This document shows positions 26,719-35,249 of a DNA stretch of 64,000 bases, piece after piece (positions within the stretch are counted from its first letter, which is position 1; each line of letters opens with the position of its first letter). The notes beneath the pieces are model-generated. The model made no database searches. It worked only from the letters and a program-made list of their open reading frames with translations, and was not told the origin of the DNA. The stretch spans positions 186,001 to 250,000 of the forward strand of contig NZ_JBHUIZ010000018.1 of the NCBI RefSeq assembly GCF_042683165.1, given 5' to 3'. The DNA is from Tigheibacillus halophilus. GTDB lineage: Bacteria > Bacillota > Bacilli > Bacillales > Amphibacillaceae. Position numbers and translations under genes: made by a program.

Positions 26719-27606
26719 TTGAAATCACCAGCGTATTCTTATATTTTTTTATTTTTGGGTGTATTTGCACTGTCGACATCGGCTATTTTTGTGAAATTAG
26801 CAGATGCTCCGGCAACAATCACTGCCTTTTATAGAATGTTTTTTTCGGCACTCATTCTGTTGCCGTTTTTAATGGGAAATAAGAATAACCGGAAAGAATT
26901 AGGCGCGTTAACAAGTAAACAGTGGGAGTTTGGCTTATTATCCGGCGTATTCCTCGCCGCGCATTACGGGTTGTGGTTCGCCTCGTTAGATTATACTTCG
27001 GTGGCCAGTTCAACCGTGATCGTTACACTGCAGCCGCTATTTTCTATGGCAGGCGGCTATTTTTTATTTAAAGAACACTTCACCAAAGGAGCGGTGTTAG
27101 GATGCATCATTGCGATCCTGGGCAGTGTCGTCATCGGTTGGCAGGATTTGCAAATCAGCGGGGAAGCGTTATTTGGCGACATACTGGCTTTTGTTGCTGC
27201 CGGATTGATTACAGCTTACTTTTTCATTGGTCAGCATGTCCGCAAAAAACTGTCACTTGTTCCTTATTCCATCATAGGTTATGCCAGCAGTGCTTTATTT
27301 CTAGCCATATTCGCAGCAGGACAGCAACAACCCTTTTTCGCTTATTCCGAAAAAACGTGGCTATATTTTATCGGGCTGGCATTTGTGGCAACGATATTGG
27401 GGCAGACCGTGTTTAATTGGCTTTTGAAATGGCTGAGCACCTCGATTGTTTCCATGAGTATATTGGGAGAGACAGTGGGTACTGTGCTGCTTGCTTATAT
27501 TATTTTGGGTGAAGTCATTACGCTTCAGCAGGGAATCGGTATCCTGCTGATTTTATGCGGACTTGCATTATTTTTATTACAGCAGCGAGGGGTTAGGACG
27601 GAATAA
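26719..27606 (+). CDS. DMT-superfamily transporter (EamA)
   Basis: A 295-residue membrane protein with about ten helices in two EamA units (LGVFALSTSAIFVKLADAPA at the start, ILGETVGTVLLAYIILGEVIT near the end). Such proteins export amino acids or other small metabolites. TTG 26719 is chosen because GGAGG lies eight bases upstream at 26706-26710. It is one of three DMT-type carriers in the window, none close enough in sequence to be a recent duplicate. Confidence 0.85.
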   Translation: MKSPAYSYIFLFLGVFALSTSAIFVKLADAPATITAFYRMFFSALILLPFLMGNKNNRKELGALTSKQWEFGLLSGVFLAAHYGLWFASLDYTSVASSTVIVTLQPLFSMAGGYFLFKEHFTKGAVLGCIIAILGSVVIGWQDLQISGEALFGDILAFVAAGLITAYFFIGQHVRKKLSLVPYSIIGYASSALFLAIFAAGQQQPFFAYSEKTWLYFIGLAFVATILGQTVFNWLLKWLSTSIVSMSILGETVGTVLLAYIILGEVITLQQGIGILLILCGLALFLLQQRGVRTE

Positions 27607-27659
27607 ACCAAACCAATAATACTACTGACTGTATGAAAGTACAATACAGTACTTTTAAT

Positions 27660-27696
27660 AAACGGATACTTTTTGGGAGAGTGTCCGTTTTTATAT
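27660..27696 (+). terminator. Rho-independent terminator after the DMT gene
   Basis: AAACGGATAC pairs with GTGTCCGTTT around an 11-base loop and is followed by TTTATAT. Just before it, ACTGTAT (27628-27634) and ATACAGT (27644-27650) form another inverted repeat with a 9-base centre. The rest of the gap up to 27943 is AT-rich with several TATAAT-like boxes but no gene. Confidence 0.75.
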
Positions 27697-27943
27697 ATTG
27701 GCTAAAGTTTGGTGTAGCTTGTGATGAATAATACCATAAGTTGCAGATGAATTTTTTCCGTTTTCGAATACTTATTTCATTCGGAGGGTATTGTATAATT
27801 GTATATTGATTACTGCTATAATCCGCCGTTGTGAAAAAGCAATATCCTGCCATCTAATCAGACAAAGAAATGCTATATATGGAAAATAGTAAAATTGCCT
27901 TTTGAATGTGAACCACTATTATAAGCGAAAGGGGACTAACACA

Positions 27944-29080
27944 TTGCATAAAGCGGAACGCATTAGAGTTTTGCAAGATGTAATAAAAATAAAATCGGTA
28001 AACGATAATGAATCAGAGGTAGCTGATTACTTAGCAGATCTATTTCAAAAATATGAGATTGAATCTGAAAAAATAAAATATAGTGAAGGCCGTGAAAGCT
28101 TAATAGCCACTTACAAAAAAGGTGAGGGTAAAGTTTTAGGGATCAGCGGACACGAAGATGTTGTGGCAGCTGGTGACGAAAGCGAATGGAAATTCCCGCC
28201 ATTCTCAGCTGAAATCGAGGGTGACAAATTATACGGGCGAGGTTCAACAGATATGAAATCTGGTTTAGTAGCCTTAGCAATCGCTATGATTGAAATGAAA
28301 GAAGAAAACGCAGACATCAACGGTACACTGAAATTCATGGGAACTGTTGGCGAAGAAGTCGGTGAATTAGGTTCTGAACAATTAACTAAAGAAGGTTATG
28401 CAGACGATCTTGATGGATTGATTATTGGTGAACCAACAGGTTCAGCATTGATTTACACCCACAAAGGTTCCATGAACTATACAGTTGTTTCTCGTGGTAA
28501 ATCCGCGCACAGTTCCATGCCTAAAGAAGGTATTAACGCCATTGCAAATATTAATGAATTTGTGACCCGCGCCAATGCAGAAATGCAAGCAGTCACGGAT
28601 AAATACAAAAACGACGTATTAGGTGAAACTGCTCATTCTATTACCATCATCAATGGCGGGGATCAAGTGAACAGTATTCCTGCTATGACCACATTACAAG
28701 GTAATATTCGTACCATTCCTGAATTTGATAACAGCCAAGTTAAAGCATTGTTACAAGGTATTGTTGATGAATTGAACAAAAGGGATGGATTTAACCTGGA
28801 ATTAATTGTCGATTATGATATTTATCCTGTAGAATCTAAATCTGATTCTGAACTAATTAAAGCCATCCAAGCTGTTTCAAATCAAGAATTGCCCGTAACC
28901 GGTATTTCACCAACGACAGATGCAGCTGCATTTACTAAAGCTGACAATGAATTCGACCTTGTCATTTATGGCCCTGGCGTTTCATATTTACCTCATCAAA
29001 TAGACGAATACGTATCAATTGAAAACTACTTAGAAATGATTGACAATTACAAAGCGATTTACAAAGAATACTTGAAATAA
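27944..29080 (+). CDS. M20 family metallopeptidase (ArgE/DapE-type deacylase)
   Basis: A 378-residue dizinc amidohydrolase. Metal ligands are visible in SGHEDVVAAGD (His, then Asp), GRGSTDMKSG (bridging Asp), GTVGEEVGELGSEQ (catalytic Glu-Glu) and the terminal GPGVSYLPHQIDEYV (His). A dimerisation domain occupies roughly residues 170-280. It is close to DapE and ArgE enzymes that deacylate N-acyl amino acids, but with no dap or arg genes nearby its substrate is open. TTG 27944 follows AAAGGGG. Codon use (frequent GGT, TTA, GAA) looks different from neighbours, which would fit transfer. Confidence 0.85.
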   Translation: MHKAERIRVLQDVIKIKSVNDNESEVADYLADLFQKYEIESEKIKYSEGRESLIATYKKGEGKVLGISGHEDVVAAGDESEWKFPPFSAEIEGDKLYGRGSTDMKSGLVALAIAMIEMKEENADINGTLKFMGTVGEEVGELGSEQLTKEGYADDLDGLIIGEPTGSALIYTHKGSMNYTVVSRGKSAHSSMPKEGINAIANINEFVTRANAEMQAVTDKYKNDVLGETAHSITIINGGDQVNSIPAMTTLQGNIRTIPEFDNSQVKALLQGIVDELNKRDGFNLELIVDYDIYPVESKSDSELIKAIQAVSNQELPVTGISPTTDAAAFTKADNEFDLVIYGPGVSYLPHQIDEYVSIENYLEMIDNYKAIYKEYLK

Positions 29081-29107
29081 ATAAGTTGTTACACTTGATG
29101 ATTACAA

Positions 29108-29142
29108 ACACCCCCAATTAATCATAATTGGGGTGTTTTTTA
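29108..29142 (+). terminator. Rho-independent terminator after the M20 peptidase
   Basis: ACACCCCCAATT pairs with AATTGGGGTGT around AATCAT and runs into six T residues. A second inverted repeat, AACCTCATTT (29262-29271) with AAATGAGGTT (29299-29308), lies in the otherwise empty stretch before the next gene. Confidence 0.85.
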
Positions 29143-29477
29143 TAGACTACATTGCCAATTGCCAAAATCCTGGGGTTTAAGTTTATACAACTTTCTAAAC
29201 TTGAACAAATACAAGAGAATTACTAACACCATACGTCAACGTAAATTTCAGAAATAATTATAACCTCATTTCGGTTACGGCGGATTTTACCATAAAGTAA
29301 ATGAGGTTTTCTTCTGAAAAAGCCTATTCTAGACCAATAGCTTTTGGATAGGATTTTTTTAAGAATGTCTTGTTTATACTTAGATAGAAATATATTTATG
29401 AAATAGTCTTTGCAGCACAACAACTATCAAATGAATAAAGTCGTTGTCATATATAATTTTATTCAGGAGTGAGGCAA

Positions 29478-30557
29478 ATGAATGAATATATACAGTTAAT
29501 GATTGATTGGATCGAGGAAAATTTAAAAGTTGAATTTTCTCTAGAGAATTTAGCTAGTTATATGGGGTACTCCCCTTATTATTGTTCTTTTAAATTTCAT
29601 CAGGTAACAGGTATTAGCATCAGACGCTATATTCTTCAAAGGAAGCTGTATTTATCTACGGAAGATTTAGCAAATAACCGGAAGATTATCGATATTGCTT
29701 TTGATTACCATTATTCATCCCAGGAAGCCTACAGCAGGGCTTTTAAAACAATTTTTGGTGTTAGTCCAAGAGAATTTCAACTCAATCAATTGCCTGTTCA
29801 ATCATTTTCCAAGCTCATTATTCACCAGGGTGAGGATGGCTGTAGAATGAACATATCTAGAGAAACTGAGGTTGAACAATTAAAAAGAAGGAAAAGAGAA
29901 CTATTTGATCAAGATGTACTGAACATATTAAACGGTCAAGTCATGTATAAGGAATTTAAAAATAAAAGGCTCATGGGAGATTCTGATTATGCTCCATTCA
30001 ATGAAGCAATGTGCGTAAATGCGGTGACGACAACTATTTTCGATCATGCGTTTATTCAAACAAGAGCGGCAGGGCATGGTGAGTCTGAAGAAAATTACAG
30101 GAACAAGGTAATAGAGCCTTTAAACAATCTGTTCTTGAAAAAATATAACTATATTGTTTTATGGTTTGGAGAAGATATGTTTTGTCAGATGAATCTTCTC
30201 ACGTTACTTGCCTATCTTGAACAGTCTCACTTTAAAGGTAAAGTTTATTTAAATAGCTTTAGAGATGATGAATTTAAAGTAAGCCAAACGGAGATTGCTT
30301 TGAGCGGTTATTATTCCGTCTATGTTGAAGTAATGGTCAACCTTATGAAACCAACAAATGAAGTACCTCCAGTGATGTATCAAGCAATAGGTTTATTTTT
30401 AGAAATGCAGACAGAAAACAACAGGGTCATAAAGTACATTTTAAAAAATAAACATTTACCTTCGTTCGAATTGCTTAAGCGATTATTCGAGGTTTTTCCA
30501 ACATTAGGATATGGAGATTCACAATATAGAGAGTTAATTGATAAAATAAGTGAATGA
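29478..30557 (+). CDS. AraC-type regulator fused to a DUF1835-like domain
   Basis: A 359-residue protein. Residues 1-105 are an AraC/XylS double helix-turn-helix (FSLENLASYMGYSPYYCSFKFHQVTGISIRRYI, then IDIAFDYHYSSQEAYSRAFKTIFGVSPREF), placed at the N terminus. The remaining 250 residues are not a usual AraC effector domain. GDSDYAPFNEAMCVN and YNYIVLWFGEDMFCQMNLLTLLAYL resemble DUF1835 proteins, which are usually stand-alone. The ligand and targets are unknown. ATG 29478 follows CAGGAG by eight bases. Confidence 0.7.
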   Translation: MNEYIQLMIDWIEENLKVEFSLENLASYMGYSPYYCSFKFHQVTGISIRRYILQRKLYLSTEDLANNRKIIDIAFDYHYSSQEAYSRAFKTIFGVSPREFQLNQLPVQSFSKLIIHQGEDGCRMNISRETEVEQLKRRKRELFDQDVLNILNGQVMYKEFKNKRLMGDSDYAPFNEAMCVNAVTTTIFDHAFIQTRAAGHGESEENYRNKVIEPLNNLFLKKYNYIVLWFGEDMFCQMNLLTLLAYLEQSHFKGKVYLNSFRDDEFKVSQTEIALSGYYSVYVEVMVNLMKPTNEVPPVMYQAIGLFLEMQTENNRVIKYILKNKHLPSFELLKRLFEVFPTLGYGDSQYRELIDKISE

Positions 30558-30718
30558 ATAAACCAAAAGTATTTAATTAAATAAAAGATCATTTAGACAC
30601 ATTATGATGGACCTTACCACAAATAAACTGAAAAGACAGTTGAGCAGCCTACGGTAAGTTAACCAATTACCGGTAGAATTTTTAACTTGCGAGACTGTGT
30701 ATGGATATCCAGCTTGGA

Positions 30719-30749
30719 TAGACTGTTCAAACATCTGTTTGAACAGTCT
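30719..30749 (+). terminator. Hairpin in the gap before the MFS gene
   Basis: GACTGTTCAAAC and GTTTGAACAGTC form a 12-base perfect stem with a 4-base loop, followed by a short TTTG. It could end the AraC-gene transcript. The rest of 30558-30960 shows no gene. Confidence 0.6.
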
Positions 30750-30962
30750 TTGCGCTTGTCAGGATCTGCTGAATCAGACTATTTTCATGAAAATAAAGAC
30801 GTTATAAGAGACCGCTGGATTGAAATGTTGTAAAATGGGTTAAATCTAAGTAGGAGAACGATGTCCTTCATTTTGGAGGGGTACTTTTATAGCATTTTCA
30901 CTTACAGCAAATACTGTTATTTTATTCTTTGCAAATTCATCAGTGAGATAATAAAAAAGTGA

Positions 30963-30991
30963 TTGACTTTCTCCTTAGAGAGGTTTTAAAT
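30963..30991 (+). promoter_or_regulatory. Promoter of the MFS gene with MerR-type operator symmetry
   Basis: TTGACT (30963-30968) and TTAAAT (30986-30991) are 17 bases apart. Between them lies TCTCCTTAGAGA, a dyad. The stretch GACTTTCTCC-TTAGAGAGG resembles, from memory, the BmrR/Mta-type site in the B. subtilis bmr promoter. A MerR-family drug-sensing activator is therefore possible, but none is encoded in the window. Confidence 0.5.
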
Positions 30992-31025
30992 TAAGTTTTA
31001 ATGTCTGTAAAAGGAGTTAGAGAGT

Positions 31026-32210
31026 ATGGAGAAAAAGCAAACGATGGCACTCGTCATTGTATTATCAAATTTATTTTTGGCATTTTTAGGAATCAGCCTT
31101 GTGATTCCTGTTGTACCTACCATCATGGATGAATTGCATCTATCCGGTTCGGTGGTTGGGTATCTTGTTGCTGCCTTCGCTTTTTTACAGCTGCTGGTTT
31201 CGCCGATTGCAGGAAGATGGGTGGACCGTTTTGGCAGGAAAAGAATGATTGTGATTGGATTAGTCATCTTTGCTTTTTCTGAAATCCTGTTCGGTGTCGG
31301 TGAGGATGTAATCGTACTCTTTATTTCCCGTATGTTCGGCGGTGTCAGTGCGGCATTCATCATGCCGGCAGTTACGGCTTATATCGCTGATATCACTTCG
31401 TCTGATTATCGCCCGAAAGCCTTGGGGTATATGTCGGCAGCCATTTCGACCGGGTTTATTGTCGGTCCGGGTGTTGGCGGTTTTTTAGCGGGGATTGGAA
31501 CAAGAGTGCCTTTCTTTGTTGCAGCGGGTTTTGCACTGCTTGCAGCAATATTGTCATTTATTCTGCTGAAAGAACCTGAGCGGCATGAAGATGATGTACA
31601 AATGGCAGGGGAACAAAAGGGTTGGAAAAAGATATTTATACCAATCTTTTTTATATCGTTCCTGATCATTTTCATTTCTTCCTTTGGCCTCTCAGCGTTT
31701 GAATCGCTGTTTTCGCTGTTTACAGACCGTAAATTCGGTTTTACCCCGAAAGATATTGCCATTATGATTACAGGAGGCGGTGTTCTTGGGGCTATATTTC
31801 AGGTTTTCTTCTTTGACCGTCTGGTAAAAAGATTTGGGGAAATTCTTCTGGTTAGGTACAGCCTGCTTTTTTCTACCTGCTTGGTGTTTTTGATGACAAT
31901 TGTACACGCCTATTACGCTATATTGCTTGTGACAATAACGATTTTTATAGGCTTTGACTTAATGCGTCCGGCTGTCACCAATTATTTGTCAAGAATCGCA
32001 GGAAATGAGCAAGGATTTGCTGCTGGCATGAACTCGATGTTTACAAGTATCGGAAATGTTATCGGACCAGTAGTCGGCGGGCTTTTATTCGATGTGAATT
32101 TGGATTATCCTTTCTACTTTTCAACGCTTTTTCTGGCTATAGGCATTGGTATCACTTTTGCTTGGAAAGATCCTGAGAATGGCGGAGTGAATATCCCGGA
32201 CAATGACTAA
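31026..32210 (+). CDS. MFS multidrug efflux transporter, Bmr/NorA type
   Basis: A 394-residue 12-helix transporter. The MFS motif A loop reads SPIAGRWVDRFGRKRMIV near residue 60, and the drug:H+ antiporter motif C GFIVGPGVGGFLAG near residue 147. Length and overall pattern (LAFLGISLVIPVVPTIMDELHL at the N terminus) match Bmr, Blt and NorA. It would expel cationic drugs and dyes. AAAGGAG lies eight bases before the ATG. Confidence 0.85.
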   Translation: MEKKQTMALVIVLSNLFLAFLGISLVIPVVPTIMDELHLSGSVVGYLVAAFAFLQLLVSPIAGRWVDRFGRKRMIVIGLVIFAFSEILFGVGEDVIVLFISRMFGGVSAAFIMPAVTAYIADITSSDYRPKALGYMSAAISTGFIVGPGVGGFLAGIGTRVPFFVAAGFALLAAILSFILLKEPERHEDDVQMAGEQKGWKKIFIPIFFISFLIIFISSFGLSAFESLFSLFTDRKFGFTPKDIAIMITGGGVLGAIFQVFFFDRLVKRFGEILLVRYSLLFSTCLVFLMTIVHAYYAILLVTITIFIGFDLMRPAVTNYLSRIAGNEQGFAAGMNSMFTSIGNVIGPVVGGLLFDVNLDYPFYFSTLFLAIGIGITFAWKDPENGGVNIPDND

Positions 32211-32280
32211 TTTATGCCCTAATGACCTATCCTCCAGTGAAGCGGCAATAAACAAAATCCTAGCAAAGCAAGGAATAGAG

Positions 32281-32319
32281 ACCCCAGGCGTCATGAGTGA
32301 TTCATGTGCCTGGGGCTTT
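32281..32319 (+). terminator. Terminator after the MFS gene
   Basis: CCCCAGGC (32282-32289) pairs with GCCTGGGG (32308-32315), with a smaller CATGA/TTCATG dyad inside, then CTTTT. It may also serve the minus-strand operon that ends at 32474. Confidence 0.7.
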
Positions 32320-32473
32320 TGAAAAGAAAACTGATATCCATCTGTTCTTGACAGGAGCCGTGTTCAGCACCCGCCAGCTGGTAAATTTCACCCTGGTAAA
32401 TGTGGTGACAAGCCTGCATGTAACTCCGGTCAATCCCGCTTTCATTGTTAAATAGGCATTCACGCTTTTTAAG

Positions 32474-33931
32474 TCATTCAATTGCAATGGATATGAGTTT
32501 TTTCTCTAGAAATTCATCCATACCATGGTGTCCGCCTTCTTTGGAATTTCCGGATTCCTTCATACCGCCGAATGGTGCTTCGGAGAGGGCAGGAAATACA
32601 TCATTGACACCAACAATGCCATATTCCAGTTTCTCAGCTGTACGTAATGTCTTGCCTGTATTTTCTGTGAAAATATATGCCGCCAATCCATAATCAGTGT
32701 TATTCGCTTTCGCTATCGCCTCATCGTCATCAGAAAACAGTTGAATAGGGAAAAGTGGACCAAACGTTTCCTCGGTCATGATCGCCATGTCATCAGTTAC
32801 TTCAGACAAGACAGTTGGCTGAAAATAGAAACCAGCTAATCCATTGGGGATAGCATTGAGATCGGAACCGCCGCAAACAATCTGGGCTCCTTTGCTCAGT
32901 GCATCATCATACTGTGCTTTCACCTTTTTAACAGCTTGCTCATTGATTAATGGTCCAAGATCGACACCTTCTTTCACACCGTTGCCTATTTGCAGTTGTT
33001 CAACCTTTTCCTTTAGTAATGCAGTGAAGGCTTCAGCAACCTTCTCATGGACATATAGACGGTTGGCGCAAATGCACGTTTGTCCATTATTTCGGAATTT
33101 GCTCGCCAGGGAAAGTGTTGCAGCCTTTTCGAGATCTGCATCGTCGAAAACGATGATTGGGGCGTGCCCACCAAGTTCCAATGACACCTTCTTCATTTGT
33201 TTGGCGCCTTCACTCATTAAATATTTTCCAGTTGCCGTGGAGCCGGTGAACGTAATCATTTTGACAGCTTTGCTGTTCAGCATTGCTTGACCAATAGCTT
33301 TCGCATCACCTGTCACCATATTGACCACACCGCCAGGCAGTCCGGCCTTCTCGAATATTTCCATGATAGCGATTGCCGATAATGGTGTCTCCGGTGATGG
33401 TTTCAACACAACGGTACATCCTGCAGCCAATGCCGGTGCGACTTTCCTTGTGATCATGGAAGAAGGGAAGTTCCACGGCGTGATCGCGCCCACTACCCCA
33501 ATTGGCTGGCCAATGACAAGCATACGTTTGGAATTGGTCGAGGAAGGGAGCCATTCTCCATATCCTCTTGAAGCCTCCTCTGCGTACCAAAGAAGAAAAC
33601 TTGCTGCACTTTTAATTTCCCCTTTTGCCTCCTGGAGAGGTTTACCTTGTTCCATTGTGAGAATTTCGCCGAGACGATCGACATCTTTCAGCATTAACTC
33701 ATGGGCGCGATATAAATATCTGGATCGTTCCCGTCCGGTTTTTTTGCTCCAGTCGGAAAATGCAGCAGAGGCCGCAGCGATAGCCTGCTCAGTTTCCGAT
33801 TTTCCGCCGTAAGATACCTTTGTGATATGTTCCAGTGTTGCCGGGTTGACAACTGATTCTGTCTGTTTTTGATCAACTTGATGCCATTCACCGTTGATGA
33901 ACAGACTATTTGTAAACTCCTTGAATTCCAT
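32474..33931 (-). CDS. NAD(P)-dependent semialdehyde dehydrogenase, GabD/DavD type (candidate glutarate-semialdehyde dehydrogenase)
   Basis: A 485-residue aldehyde dehydrogenase of the succinate/glutarate-semialdehyde group. Catalytic Glu252 is in LELGGHAPIIVFDDADLE and Cys286 in NNGQTCICANRLYVH; ITPWNFPSSM and the C-terminal EAPFGGMKESGNSKEGG are typical of GabD and DavD. It is the last gene of a minus-strand operon with a CoA-transferase and a glutaryl-CoA-dehydrogenase-like protein, so glutarate semialdehyde is the best substrate guess. AAGGAGGT precedes the ATG. It is not a close duplicate of the ALDH at 12693. Confidence 0.85.
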   Translation of the reverse strand: MEFKEFTNSLFINGEWHQVDQKQTESVVNPATLEHITKVSYGGKSETEQAIAAASAAFSDWSKKTGRERSRYLYRAHELMLKDVDRLGEILTMEQGKPLQEAKGEIKSAASFLLWYAEEASRGYGEWLPSSTNSKRMLVIGQPIGVVGAITPWNFPSSMITRKVAPALAAGCTVVLKPSPETPLSAIAIMEIFEKAGLPGGVVNMVTGDAKAIGQAMLNSKAVKMITFTGSTATGKYLMSEGAKQMKKVSLELGGHAPIIVFDDADLEKAATLSLASKFRNNGQTCICANRLYVHEKVAEAFTALLKEKVEQLQIGNGVKEGVDLGPLINEQAVKKVKAQYDDALSKGAQIVCGGSDLNAIPNGLAGFYFQPTVLSEVTDDMAIMTEETFGPLFPIQLFSDDDEAIAKANNTDYGLAAYIFTENTGKTLRTAEKLEYGIVGVNDVFPALSEAPFGGMKESGNSKEGGHHGMDEFLEKKLISIAIE

Positions 33932-34035
33932 GAATTTTACCTCCTTAGAGACAACCTATATGAAGCAGTCCCTTCATGTATGCAATGCTTTAATACGCCA
34001 AAACACGTCAGGGCGGCGGGGATATGTCCCCGTCA

Positions 34036-35244
34036 TTATTTCAATGCTGCCTGAGATTGATCTGACCAGGCTGGCAGCATGTTGGATAGCTTTTTGTCGT
34101 TCCGGTAGCCGAGTACATATTCTGCTTGCAGCACGGTGTGGATCTCCCTTGTGCCTTCATAAATAACCGGAGCTTTGGAGTTGCGCAAATAACGTTCTAC
34201 AGGGTATTCATCTGAAAAACCGTAGGCTCCGTGGATTTGCACGGCATCATCGGCTGCTTTATTGGCAAAATCGCATGCTTGCCATTTGGCAATGGAAGTT
34301 TCTCTTGTGTTGCGTTTGCCGGCGTTTTTCAGTTCACCGGCACGATATACGAGCAGCCGGCTCATTTGAAGTCCAGCTTCCATGTTAGCGAGCATTTGCT
34401 GGACGAGTTGATGCTTACCAATAGGTTTACCAAAGGTTTCCCGTTCATGGCAATATTTCACACTTGCTTCCAGACAAGCCATGATTTGTCCTACTGCGCC
34501 CGCAGCAACAGTGAAACGCCCATTATCAAGTGCTGACATAGCGATTTTAAAGCCTTCACCTTCTTTGCCAAGCAGATTTTCAGCCGGTACCTTGACGTCA
34601 TCGAAAAATAGCTCGCCGGTGTTTCCAGAACGAATGCCTAGTTTTCCTTTCACACCCTTGGAAGAGAAGCCGTCCCAAGTGCGTTCCACGATGAATGCAG
34701 AAATGCCATGATGTTTTTTATCTTTATCCGTATAGGCGAACACAATGAAATGATCGGCGATATCACATAGGGAAATCCAGCTTTTTTGTCCTTTTAGGGT
34801 ATAGTAATCTCCGTCTTTTGTCGCGGTTGTCTGCAGTGCGGCAACATCAGAACCGGCTCCGGGCTCCGTCAAACCGAATGCTCCGATTTTTTCACCTCTT
34901 GCTTGCGGAGTCAGATATTTTTGTTTCTGTTCCTCATTTGCCCATTGTAGAAGTGTCATGCTGTTCAATCCAGTGTGAACCGATACGGCTGTCCGAAAAG
35001 CTGTGTCGCCGCGTTCCAATTCTTCACAGACAATGGCAAGAGAATTATAATCCATTCCAGCACCGCCATATTCTTCAGGGATACAGACACCCATCAGTCC
35101 AAGCTCAGCAAGCCGGTTCATTAGATTTGGATCAAATTGTCCTTTGCGGTCCCATTCTGTGATATAGGGCATGATTTCCTGGTCTACAAATTTTCTGACG
35201 GTCTGTCGCAACAAATCTTGTTCTTCTGTAAAATTAAAATCCAT
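34036..35244 (-). CDS. Acyl-CoA dehydrogenase, candidate glutaryl-CoA dehydrogenase
   Basis: A 402-residue FAD enzyme with the acyl-CoA dehydrogenase signatures GAFGLTEPGAGSD and QIHGAYGFSDEYPVERYLRN. The catalytic base is the Glu in IYEGTREIH near residue 365. The segment ELERGDTAFRTAVSV aligns with ELERVDSGYRSAMSV of human glutaryl-CoA dehydrogenase, keeping the arginine and second serine that hold the distal carboxylate. This supports oxidative decarboxylation of glutaryl-CoA to crotonyl-CoA. ATG 35244 follows GGAG by eight bases and lies five bases after the CoA-transferase stop. Confidence 0.8.
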   Translation of the reverse strand: MDFNFTEEQDLLRQTVRKFVDQEIMPYITEWDRKGQFDPNLMNRLAELGLMGVCIPEEYGGAGMDYNSLAIVCEELERGDTAFRTAVSVHTGLNSMTLLQWANEEQKQKYLTPQARGEKIGAFGLTEPGAGSDVAALQTTATKDGDYYTLKGQKSWISLCDIADHFIVFAYTDKDKKHHGISAFIVERTWDGFSSKGVKGKLGIRSGNTGELFFDDVKVPAENLLGKEGEGFKIAMSALDNGRFTVAAGAVGQIMACLEASVKYCHERETFGKPIGKHQLVQQMLANMEAGLQMSRLLVYRAGELKNAGKRNTRETSIAKWQACDFANKAADDAVQIHGAYGFSDEYPVERYLRNSKAPVIYEGTREIHTVLQAEYVLGYRNDKKLSNMLPAWSDQSQAALK

Positions 35245-35249
35245 TTGTA

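Noticed and set aside
32290..32473. Open minus-strand frame after the GabD-like gene
   Set aside because: About 60 codons without a usable start and overlapping the MFS terminator; no family resemblance.
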